From positions 4,092,001 to 4,156,000 of the forward strand of contig NC_070561.1 in assembly GCF_026914185.1 (NCBI RefSeq): 64,000 nucleotides of DNA, read 5' to 3'. Positions 55,233 to 64,000 of this stretch are shown here, piece by piece (positions within the stretch are counted from its first letter, which is position 1; each line of letters begins with the position of its first letter). The position numbers and the translations under genes were made by a program. This DNA comes from Puccinia triticina. Taxonomy: Eukaryota > Basidiomycota > Pucciniomycetes > Pucciniales > Pucciniaceae. The notes under the pieces are model-generated. The model saw nothing but the letters and a program-made list of their open reading frames with translations. It made no database searches and was not told the DNA's origin.

Positions 55233-57177
55233 CAAAGGGTTTGAGGAAATGTACATTTGGTTTGTGTTTAACAAAGAGCTGCATCGGGGGAGATCGGCTC
55301 CTAGCTAAGGATGGAAGACAGTTGGTGGTGGTGGCAGCTGTTAGGACTGCCTCTCCCCACCATTTGGCCGCCATGTTGGACTGGAGAAGAAGACATCGTG
55401 TCATTTCGATGATTGTGCGGTTTGCCCGTTCGGCTATGCCGTTGTGCTGTGGAGTGTAAGGCGGTGAGATGTTGTGTTGAATTCCTTCAAGCTGGAGAAT
55501 TTCGCCAAGGGACTTATTGCAAAATTCACCGCCCCCGTCGGTCACGAGCTTTTTGATGAAGTTACCGGTTTGTTTCTCATAGAGTGTCTTGAAGTCAATG
55601 ATCGCCTTGACCGCGTCAGATTTTTCGCGGAGAAGGCTGATGTTGATGAAGCCGGTGTGTTGGTTGACCAAGGTAAGAAAGTAACGGGCCCCACCGTTGG
55701 TAGCCAGGCTGATTGGCCCAACCAGATCACCGTGGATGACTTCAAGGGAATGTTTGGTGGGCGAAAAATGGCTCTTGAATGGTAACTTGCTCATTTTTCC
55801 TTTCACACACGTTTGGCATGTTTCTCTTAAGTTCCTGGGGAAAGGTTCATCGATGACGGCCTGAATGCGCGCAAAACTTGCGTGTCCGAGGCACTTGTGC
55901 CATCTCTCAAATTCACTAGGGATTGTGGTTGTGCTGGACATGGCGTGTTCGGACGGAGACAGTAAGCCCACGATTTTGAGGATGTTCTTGGTTGTGTCTG
56001 CGCAGATAGTGTGTTTGCCGTTCAGGGTGATGAACATGATTCCGCTTTCCGAGACAATCTCAGCTTTTTCTTGAATGAGCCGGGCAAAAGACACCAAATT
56101 GGTGGACAGGTTGGGAACGAAGAGAGCGTCGTGGAGTGTGATGATGGAGTTATCTTTCAGCATCAATCTGGCAGTACCTTTTCTGGTTGCCATTAAGCTG
56201 GAGCTTTCTTTGCCGGATCCAGTGACGATGTATACAAAGGTGGGTTCCGTCTTGGTAAAGAAGTCGAGTGAGTTGAACATGTGTTGACTCGCCCCAGAGT
56301 CCAATATGACCGCGTTCTTGCTTGTTTTCTCACTGCCGGTGTGGTAGGCGTAGTGTTCAGCGCTTGCGGCCTGCGAGTTTGGTGCCGAGGCCGTGGTTGC
56401 ATAGCTAGCGGCCTTGTTCTTTTTTGGAGGACGCAGCTCTGGGTGCAGGGTCCAACACTGACTTTCTTCATGGAATGCCTCGGGGTTGTGTTTTCCACCT
56501 TTGCAGCTGATATAAGGGCGCTTTTGACTCTGTGAGATGGTAGCTAGAGCTAATCCTGATCCAGATGCCGCAGTGATAGCGTTCCTAGCTTTGCGAACTT
56601 GTTCGTGGTTAGAGATCTGACAAAGCTTGTCAAGCAGGGTGTACGGGTTCGATAGATTTGTCATGTCGGTCAGAAGCCTTTCCATGACATCAGGTTTCTT
56701 ATCGGTGACTTGCTCTATGATCGAGCAGCTAACAATATCCTGCATGACGTCAATTCCGATGGCGCTGGCCTCTGAAAGTGCGCTTTCAATTTTGACAACA
56801 AATTTGAGGAGATCGTCCTCTAGCCGGACGTTCAAGTAGCCGGACCAGACCCTGTAGATGCTGTAGATTGATGCAGCCGCATAATTGTCCTTCAAGCGAT
56901 TCCAGATTTTGTAAGGATCCCTACCGCAGACGTTCGACAGGCTGTTGAAGATTTCTTGGCTGATTTTTGAGTTGAGAACTAGCCAGACTTCATTGACTTT
57001 CTCCTGCTCTTTCTCAGGAACCGGGTCCAGAAGTGGATTTTCGCAGATTGACCATAGTTTCTTGAACTCAAGGTAGACTCGCATGGTTTCTGACCAGTTT
57101 TGATAGTTGGAGCCATTGAAGGAGGGAATCACGATGATGTCCTTCTCCTCTTTCTTGCTGGTCGCTGCTGGTGCCAT
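55233..57177 (-). CDS. copia 2 gag-protease-integrase half of the polyprotein
   Basis: ATG at 57177, 67 bp inside the 5' LTR; open to the CACTA boundary. Gag-like residues 1-210 (MAPAATSKKEEKDIIVIP start) are followed by a Cys/His cluster at 225-245 that is not a standard zinc knuckle. Then come protease DSGASQHM (Asp 293), the integrase zinc domain H427, H432, C454, C457 and the catalytic triad D484, D547, E583 with DD35E spacing. The frame is interrupted after VHFLKPF by the CACTA element; about 46 codons read into its terminal repeat before a stop at 55093. All catalytic residues are present, so the first half could still fold. Confidence 0.95.
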
Positions 57178-57244
57178 ATCTGCTCTGCTCTTTTTGTTGC
57201 TGTGGGTCGAGGAGGTATAGCGTCGTGCGTCGAGACTGTAAATC

Positions 57245-58119
57245 TATAAGATTCCAAGCAACTAAGAGTATTTAATTATTGTTAGACTCAAGTTTCTTCT
57301 TAACTATGTACAATGAAACAGAAAGAAACTTCATTGTAGCTAAACAAATGAAATGTTAAGTACCTAAGAGCAGAACAGACTGTTTGCTTCTTGGCTGTGT
57401 TTCTGGTGAAAGTGGAGGTGATTGACTGAGATGAGGATTTTGCGGAGAAAGATTTTGAAAAAGAAAAAAGATGATTGAAAAGGAACAAGAAAAAAAGATC
57501 TGTGATTGATCTTATCGGTTGAACCCGATGAGTTAGTCAATCTTGTTCTCCTTTGAGAACTCGAGCAGGCTTTGGTCTGCTCACCTTATCGGTTGACGAG
57601 AATGACTGGTCTCCTTCGTTCAACTATGCCTCTTCCAATGATGTTATTGATCAATGCCTACATTTTGCATTGTTCATGCATCAGCACTATTCTTTTCTTG
57701 TTTGCTGATCATCATTGTCTACGTACTTAATTTTATTAAGACTAATTCTGGTGGCTAACGCTGGCGAGGTTATTCTTTGCGCGAGTAATCTGGTGATTGC
57801 GTTGAGATGACTTGTTAGCCTGGGGAATGGTCTAGTGAGCTAACAATGCCTCCTTAAATACTCACGAGGTGGTTTTTCTGTCCATCTCGTTTGCCTTGGT
57901 CTCGCCTCCACCTCTGGTGGGTCGTGAGGCTTGGGCCTGTTCCCTCGGATACCTGTGGCGGGTTTTGCCTGGATATTCCGAAGAAGAGGCTGAAGTTAGT
58001 TTCATTCCTTGGATATTCAAGGAGCTGAAACTCTGTGGCTTACCAGGCTGTGCGAGGTAGCTTGTGTTGTGTTTTACACGTTTCACACTACTGTCTGCGA
58101 CAGGTTGGGGAATCTGACA
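57245..58119 (-). repeat. 5' LTR of copia element 2
   Basis: 875 bp, near-identical to 43395-44269. It abuts the DUF6589 fragment at 58120 through the CGCCA duplication. Confidence 0.95.
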
Positions 58120-61100
58120 CGCCAGTGTCCCGGCGAATAGAGTGCATCATATTGCGGAGCTGAAACCCCAAACAGTTCATTAGAGCTTGAGAATGAGATG
58201 AAACAAAATTCGTGCTTACAAGATGAACATTCAATGAGTATAAGTTTTTTAATCGATCAATTTGAGTCCCGGTACCCGTCTGATTAAACAAGAATTTCAA
58301 CAAGTAGTTTTGAATTTCTAAGTAGAAGTCCTTGGCAACAAAGTGGTTGTCGCGTCCGCTGGGTGAGAATAGGAGCGAATGGCGTAAAAGTTTTGCGGGG
58401 GAAGGAGGTAGCAGTTGTGTCATCATCAACACCAACTGCGGCAGATAGGTGGAGTAGTTCCAAAGACCTTTTAGAGACTGGGAAATCACACTCCAAGTCT
58501 TCCATATGATCAGGAGTCGGCCAATATCACCTGCCTTCATTGCTCGGTTTGCCTCAATCACAGTGGAGAACTCTTGTAGTCGTATAAGTATATTGTGGAG
58601 TTTGGGTGATTTCAGTTGGGCTGCTTTGTTTTGGGCGTCACCCGTGCAATGTTGAGTGTAGAATTCTTCAATGATGGCGTTCCATCAATCAGTTTTCATC
58701 TTTGGACGTGGATTTGATTCACTAAGCTCGACGATCCGGTCCTCTTGGGCATTCATGATTTTTCTGATCACAAGCAAGACAACATTATTAACCCAAACCC
58801 AATCATGATCAGATTGCAGCATTCAGAACTTACTTCAAACCGTTATGGAGCTCCGTCCGGTGCTAGGCCGGCGGCAGCGCTGGGAGGGGAATGGTGTCGG
58901 GTGACTGCCCTCACGGATCGGTCCGGAAAGATGAGACGGAAGATTCGAGGTGATAGCGTTGTGGAGGTGGTTTTGAGAGTTCGCCGAGGGTTGGATTCTC
59001 GGCGGCGGTTTTGTTGAGGATTCTGGGATGATTTGAGGGATTCGTCGAAAGGAGTTGGATTCTTGGGACTTGGACTCTGGATTCTAGACTCTGGACTCGA
59101 GATGGCGGATCAGAATGCCATGCCGCTCCCCTCCTCCAAGTTCTGCGAACTTGGACTCGGGGAGACAACATGTCACATAAATTTCATCATCTCCTTGCGC
59201 GCCGTGCGCGCGCAAACAACACAACCCAAATAGACAAGAACATAAAAGGAAACAGGAAACAGAATCAAAACAGAACAGAACAACAAAGCTCAACAGGATA
59301 GAAAATAGAGTAGAAAGAAGGGGAAACCACAGCCTAAGAAAGGAGAGAGAAATGACACAAACCAGACAAAGAAATAAAAGAAATAGATCAGAAACCAAAA
59401 GCAAAGAAATAAAACCCACAGCACAAGCTGTGTTAGGACCAAGAAAGGGAAGGAGGAGAGAATAGAGAGGGGGAAGAGGAAAAGAGGATGATAGGAAGAG
59501 ACAGCATGAGCAACTTGAGTCTTGAGGGTCTTGATCTTGAGAGTCTTGATCTTGAGGGGGGGGGGGGGAGCCGGTGAGATTCTTGAACTGAAAATTCCTT
59601 TTGCTACCGGTTTGCCCACCACACCGTACAATATTGTTGCTTCGTGGACCTGCTCCAAATGTTTGATCATGAGTGAGAAATCCTTTTTTGGGAGCGCTTT
59701 TGAGGGTGGGACCCCTAGAGCTTCCAAACATCGCCAAGCCCCCGTGTCCAACGAATTTTGGTTATCGCCAAAATGAGTCTTAAATATACTGTTGGCAATA
59801 TTCCATAGCGTATGGGATGCGCCAAGCTGGGACGAAATGTTTTCCAGGCTGTGCTGTGCATATCCACTTGGAGTGCGGAGGGATCGGAGACAGTTGAAGT
59901 TGCGGCACGTAGCTAAATCCCCATCCATCAGCTGCAACCGACCAAAAAATTCCTCCGCCTTAAGTCCGGTTTGAATTAAAATGGCATCAAGGACTTGGCC
60001 TATCCCCTCGGCGCTGTTCTCTGGTGCATCCATGAGTTTAAGCATCTTGATGTCGGGAGGTGTTGCAGATATTTTCTCAACAGGTGGGGGATCTAGACGA
60101 ATAGCCTGGGATGCAACATCAGGTGCCGCAATGTACCGGTTCATGACACGGGCAATCTGACTGGTCCAAACATCCTTATAAGTATTTTCAGAGTCTCGAG
60201 TTGGGAGAAACATGTGAAGCTCAATTTGGAATGATGAAACTTTTTTCATTGCTTCATTGAAACTATTCACAGTGAGCTCCGATGGGTCCAACGTTTTGAG
60301 GAGATCGGTCGGAGGGAAATGTGCATATCCCCATGTTCCATGGAACATTCGGGTACGGTGGCCTATGGATTGTGTATGAACATGTTGCTCAATGTCAAGG
60401 TTGTCTATGCAGATGATCGGAGAGATTTGCTGAGCCAGTGTGCTCCTAAAAGATTTGCCGAGGTTTGACTGGGCCTCCGTGGATAGTGTTTGCAGCGCTT
60501 CCACTGCCGTCAGTCGGCAACATCCCAGACCATAGTAATTGAGGTATTGGTTAACTCTCTCGGACACCCCGCAAGCAAGGAATTGAATACCGTTTCGAAG
60601 CTGGAACCCATTACATCGACGATTGCGAGCAAAAGCGATGACACTGCAGACCATTTGGGCAATCTGTTAATAAAAAAACAGCTTGTTAGCCAAGAGCAAG
60701 TTAGGATATTCTACTAGTACAGGCTTACTCACATTAGCAAGTCTCTTGTTTGTGTAAACATTTGGATTGCTGGGTTTTCCGTACGCAATTTCCTCCACAT
60801 CCAAGGCTCGCACTTCAATCGGGTCTTCTTCCACGGAAAGCAGCTGAATATCATCAGCAGGAGTGCTGTCCGGAATGTTGTTGTGCAGCACCGACGATAG
60901 AAGCTTATGCAGAAATGGCATACTTGCCACAAGTCGGTCGTTGTCGTGCTTCTTTGCATTTTCACTAAAGAAATTGGCCGTGACAGTACTGCTGCTTTGA
61001 TAGCAGCCCTGGGGATGATGACCTCGAGGCGGGGACTCGGAACCAACAATGTGGATAGCCTGATGGCAATTCTGATTTCAGGTTCAAAACTCTCAGAAAG

Positions 61101-61335
61101 GGATCCGGCTGCAACAGACTTACTTCCTTGAGGATAAATGCTTCCCATGCTCCTTGCGCCTCAGGTTTATTCTTCAATTGATCCGCTATTGTGTGCACAA
61201 GCTCGATGGTAGAATCCAATCCTGTTACAGGCCACAGTCTTCGTCGATCCGCAAGAGCGGGATGTCTGTTTTTCAGGAAGGCAAGCAGATATTTCTTTGG
61301 GGTAAGGCCATTTTCTTGGATTACTTGGCAGATGC
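58120..61335 (-). pseudogene. DUF6589-type gene, main part, broken by three retroelement insertions and a stop
   Basis: Minus-strand exons, all with GT-AG limits: 61335-61124, 61071-60733, 60663-59623 joined past the solo LTR to 58843-58834, 58763-58220, and 58159-58120 continuing at 43389-42980. Typical DUF6589 segments are visible: FLACGVSERVNQYLNYYGL, PIICIDNLDIEQHVHTQSIG, MFHGTWGYAHFP, MDAPENSAEGIGQVLDAI, RLQLMDGDLATCRNFNCLRS, ISSQLGASHTLWNIAN and RDNHFVAKDFYLEIQNYLLKF. An in-frame TGA lies at 58685-58687 (TD*WNAIIEE). The 5' end is cut at 61335 by the gypsy LTR, so the start is outside this block. The His/Asp-rich conserved core suggests a nuclease- or transposase-like fold to me, but no function is established. 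It was probably the fourth gene of the transposon that begins near 33 kb. Confidence 0.85.
58844..59622 (-). mobile_element. Ty3/gypsy-type solo LTR (~779 bp), TSD ACCGT
   Basis: Flanked by ACCGT at 58839-58843 and 59623-59627; removal restores the DUF6589 exon up to its GTAAGT donor. Its interior is related to the LTR at 61336-62325 (shared ATGTCACATACATTTCATCA-like block, CACAGCA(C/A)(A/T)GCTGTGTTAGGACC, and TTCGCCG...CTCGGCGGCGG). It contains a G12 run near 59560. Exact termini could shift by a base or two. Confidence 0.75.
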
Positions 61336-62325
61336 TGAGGGACTCCTGTCCGTACAAGCGGAGGCAGTCTTGTGAGGGGATGGGTGCTGTTTAGGCTGCC
61401 CTCGTGGCTGGGTGGTCCGTGGTGATGAGCGCTGAAAATGGGGGGGATCAGGGATAGCTATTGGGTTTTGGGTGGTTTTGAGAAGTTCGCCGGGGGTTTG
61501 GATCCTCGGCGGCGGTTGTTTTGTTTGAGGGGAAGGGAGATGTGATCTTAAGGAAGAGGAAGGAAAAAGATCCGGAAAACTCTGATGAAGGATGATTGGC
61601 GGGCGGAGCCCGTAAGTTGAAACTCTGAATATAGGATCTATAAGCTCAGTGATGGTTCGTATTCTGGGGATCAGAATGCCATGGCCACCCATCATCCAAG
61701 TTCGAGCTGAACTTGGACTCCGGGTGACATGTCACATACATTTCATCATATCCTCCGCGCGCTACACGCGCACACACTCACAACAAACAAGAGAAGCAGG
61801 AAAAGAGAACATAACACAAAGAAACAAGAAAAGCACAGTGAGATGAAGCAGAAAGAAGAGAGCCAGAGAGAAGAAAAGAAGAAAGAAAAGAGGAGACAGA
61901 AAACACTCAAGACAGGCAAAAACAAACAGAAAGAGACAGAAACCAGAAACAAAACAAGGAAATAAACCCACAGCACATGCTGTGTTAGGACCAAGAAAAA
62001 TGAAAGAGTTAGATGGCAGGGGAAAGGGGAAGTGAAAGAGGGGAAGGAGTATGGAAGAGAAGGGGGTGGAAGATGAGGAGAGGGAAAAGGAAGGGAAAAG
62101 GAGAAGATCTTGAGAAGGGAGCCAGTTGAAAGTGGGAAGGTGGAAGGTGGGAAGGTGGAAAGTGGGAAGGTGGAAAGTGGGAAGATGATGGAAAGAGGGT
62201 GAATTCTTGAAGGTCTTGAGGATCTTGATGAGTCTTGAGGAGTGAGAAGCAAGTGGAGTCTTGGTCTTGATGTTGCTGGCGGCGGTGATGCTCCTGAATA
62301 GCTGGCCACAAGAGGGGCCACCACA
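61336..62325 (-). repeat. 3' LTR of a Ty3/gypsy element (~990 bp)
   Basis: Begins TGAGGGACTCC and ends CCACCACA on the plus strand, giving TG...CA ends. The left flank GATGC (61331-61335) is DUF6589 coding sequence; its partner would be beyond the window. Inside are four to five tandem GTGGGAAGGTGGAA units (62130-62185). A purine-rich stretch on the minus strand (AGTGGTGGGTGGA) directly precedes it at 62326, as expected for a polypurine tract. Similarity to the solo LTR 58844-59622 supports the limits. Confidence 0.7.
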
Positions 62326-62508
62326 TCCACCCACCACTTGGAGTCTGTCCCCAGACTCCTTCGACGGATTCGCGGCCAAGAGAGAGAGGGAAAACCTAAA
62401 GAAAGCGGAAAGAGGAGGGGTCCCCGCGGGCGGCTCACGACAGTGGCTGGAGTAGAGCTTACAACGAAGGTGGCAGTAGAGCCCAAGGTGCATACTAAGG
62501 AGGGGGAC

Positions 62509-64000
62509 TTACTTTTGGTCAGTAATGCCCCCACGCGGAAAGTACCGCTTGACCTGATCCGCCGCGAAACGGCTTTTGAGCTCCGTCCCATCAAGCTCCG
62601 CGAGGACGTAAGAACCCCCTTGAACCTGCTTGACAATTCGGTAGGGGCCGTTCCACTTGTGGGCGAAAAGCTGACCCCATTGCACTTCTAGAGATCGGTT
62701 GTAGGCGAGGACGAGGTCGCCAGACTGGAGCGGATGCCGAAATTTCCCGAAGTTCTTCTCTTGCCAGTATCGAATGGACTCTTCACGCGAATTCATCATC
62801 CTCTCGTACGCGAGACGCCGAGAATCTTCGCTCCTCTCAAGCTGCTTGGACCGTGCTACCAAGAGATCCGTCGTGTCGCGGACTTCTTCCCAGTCGACGC
62901 CGAGGTAGGATTCAATGTCCAAATCGATTGGCAGGGCCGCACGCTGCCCGAAGACAAGCTCATACGGGGAATAACCCGTCGTGCGCTTAGTTGAAATACG
63001 ATCGGCAAACAAGACCAAAGGCAGGAACTTCCGGCAGTTCTTGCCCGACTCGCCCGCCAGCTTGACTAACGCCGCTTTCAGAGGGCCGTGTCCCCGCTCA
63101 ACCATACCCTGTCCTTCGGGGTAGTAGGGTGTAGAGACTCGATGCTGACCCGGCAATGACCGCAGCATATCCGCTAGGGCTCCGCCGAATTCGGAGCCAC
63201 CATCCGTTGAGTAAGAGCGCGCCAAACCGTAGCGCATAGTCCAGTTTTCCTGGAGGAAAGTTGCGACCGCCTCGGAGGTGAGATTATTGAGAAACTTTGC
63301 CTCCACCCAACCGGAAAAGTCGTCTCGAGCGACGATCAAGTACTTGGCACCTCCCGCTTTGATGTGGACGGCGTCCATCGATACTTGTCCGAACACCGTT
63401 TCTTCTCCAGTCGGATAGCGCGGCTCCAGAGGCCGCCGTACGTCTCTCTTCTGACAGGCTTCGCAGCTCTGACACCAACGCGCGACTGCCTGTTTAAGTG
63501 CCGGCCACCAAAATTGATCCGCAATCCGGCGATAGGTCTCTGCGACGCCATGGTGGCCAAGATCCTCGTGTAGCTTCTCCAAAATCTCCTCTTGCTTGCT
63601 AGACAAGGTAACAACAATCTGAGGTAGCGGACTGGATCGTTTCATGAGCCGTTTTGCCTGCACAAAAAAACCTGAGGATTTGCGCTTGAGCGCCTGGAAC
63701 TCCTTAGCGCTCAAGCCAGGCGGGCGAACCAACGTCATGAGATACTGTTCAAGCTTCCGCCAGAAACCCTCCTGATACCCGTCATAAGACTGGTCGGAGC
63801 CGACTGAGTATGCTTGCAGAGGTCAAACGTGCGGCGTGTCTTCGTCAAAGTCAGAAAGAGGTGGATCGGAGTCAGCGTCCCCTTGAGGGCGCCTAGAAAG
63901 ACTATTGGGCAATGTGAACGCCTTGCCGGGCCGATGGACGATGTAGAAGGAAAATAGCTGGATGAAGGCGACCCAACGGGTCATGGGCGCGTTCGGCAAA
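62509..64000 (-). CDS. Ty3/gypsy pol: RNase H end and integrase, with in-frame TGA at 63823
   Basis: From the window edge the minus-strand frame encodes the C-terminus of RNase H (SFYIVHRPGKAFTLPNSLSR). It reaches TGA 63823-63825 and goes on in the same frame to 62509. From the Met at 63738: integrase zinc domain (H57, H62, C92, C95), catalytic D122, D179 and E214 with DD35E spacing (TDGGSEFGG; YYPEGQGMVERGH), then the GPY/F-like C-terminal module WNGPYRIVKQVQGGSYVLAE that joins the integrase to DNA ends. The TGA may be a CGA-to-TGA mutation or a read-through site. The integrase frame itself has no other defect. Confidence 0.9.

Larger units (their letters stand above)
43395..58119 (-). mobile_element. 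Ty1/copia retrotransposon 2, 5.8 kb when whole, TSD CGCCA
   Basis: LTRs 43395-44269 and 57245-58119 are both exactly 875 bp and differ at about four visible sites. CGCCA flanks both sides (43390-43394, 58120-58124) inside the DUF6589 gene. The LTR ends are imperfect inverted repeats (TATAAGATTCC and GGAATCTGACA on the plus strand). Coding is on the minus strand: gag-protease-integrase at 57177-55233, then RT-RNase H at 46341-44012. The two halves are separated by the CACTA element 46345-55232. Removing that element and one CAA gives a single uninterrupted polyprotein frame of 1425 codons including the stop. Before the CACTA insertion this copy was probably competent. Confidence 0.97.
61336..64000 (-). 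mobile_element. Ty3/gypsy retrotransposon, truncated by the window edge
   Basis: The minus-strand order toward lower coordinates is end of RNase H, integrase, polypurine-like tract, 3' LTR. RNase H preceding integrase defines Ty3/gypsy. The remainder (reverse transcriptase, protease, gag, 5' LTR) lies to the right of the window. It inserted into the 5' region of the DUF6589 gene. Confidence 0.9.

Overview
The window looks like a transposon-rich stretch of a basidiomycete nuclear genome, most probably a rust fungus (Pucciniales, Puccinia-like). The reasons are short spliceosomal introns (58-84 nt) in every intact gene, Ty1/copia and Ty3/gypsy retrotransposons, a DUF6589-type protein, and a multi-intron transposase of the basidiomycete Plavaka/CACTA-like type. 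The species assignment rests on my memory of these families; no search was run. I see no rRNA, tRNA, CRISPR array or bacterial-type feature, and no clear single-copy housekeeping gene.

Layout. 1-1.2 kb and 13.4-13.7 kb hold two short GC-rich, codon-biased islands that may be exons of host genes. 1.4-7.7 kb is built of foldback elements: a 1.77-kb palindrome at 1677-3446, and a 2.67-kb palindrome at 4952-7620 that itself carries two further inserted elements. 8.1-12.1 kb is a decayed transposase gene split by a 2.6-kb element with CACCAGG ends and a 3-bp target duplication, and by a 112-bp MITE of similar ends. 12.2-20.7 kb is minisatellite and unique-looking DNA.

20,721-30,627 is a non-autonomous CACTA element (TSD AAA) made of 173-bp repeats arranged as a palindrome. 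It carries three later insertions: a solo LTR (TSD AGTTG), a 487-bp MITE-like element (TSD TTTCTGCCA) and a complete 5.4-kb Ty1/copia element with 332-bp LTRs (TSD AAAAC).

From 33,146 to beyond the right edge lies what I read as one large multi-gene DNA transposon: a minus-strand 8-exon gene of unknown function (about 447 aa), a divergent 8-exon transposase (about 1209 aa), a RecQ-type DEAH helicase (about 741 aa), and a convergent minus-strand DUF6589-type gene. The first three can be spliced into uninterrupted reading frames. The DUF6589 gene is broken by a 14.7-kb copia insertion (43,395-58,119; LTRs 875 bp each, TSD CGCCA), a gypsy-type solo LTR (58,844-59,622) and a near-complete gypsy element starting at 61,336. 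The copia element is itself split, inside the polyprotein, by an 8,888-bp CACTA element (46,345-55,232; TSD CAA) that consists almost wholly of two head-to-head arrays of the same 173-bp repeat.

How the parts fit. The insertions give a relative history: four-gene element first, then copia in its DUF6589 gene, then CACTA in that copia. The transposase, helicase, unknown protein and DUF6589 protein are proposed (inference) to act as one mobile unit. The satellite-bearing CACTA elements encode nothing recognisable and must depend on a transposase supplied elsewhere.
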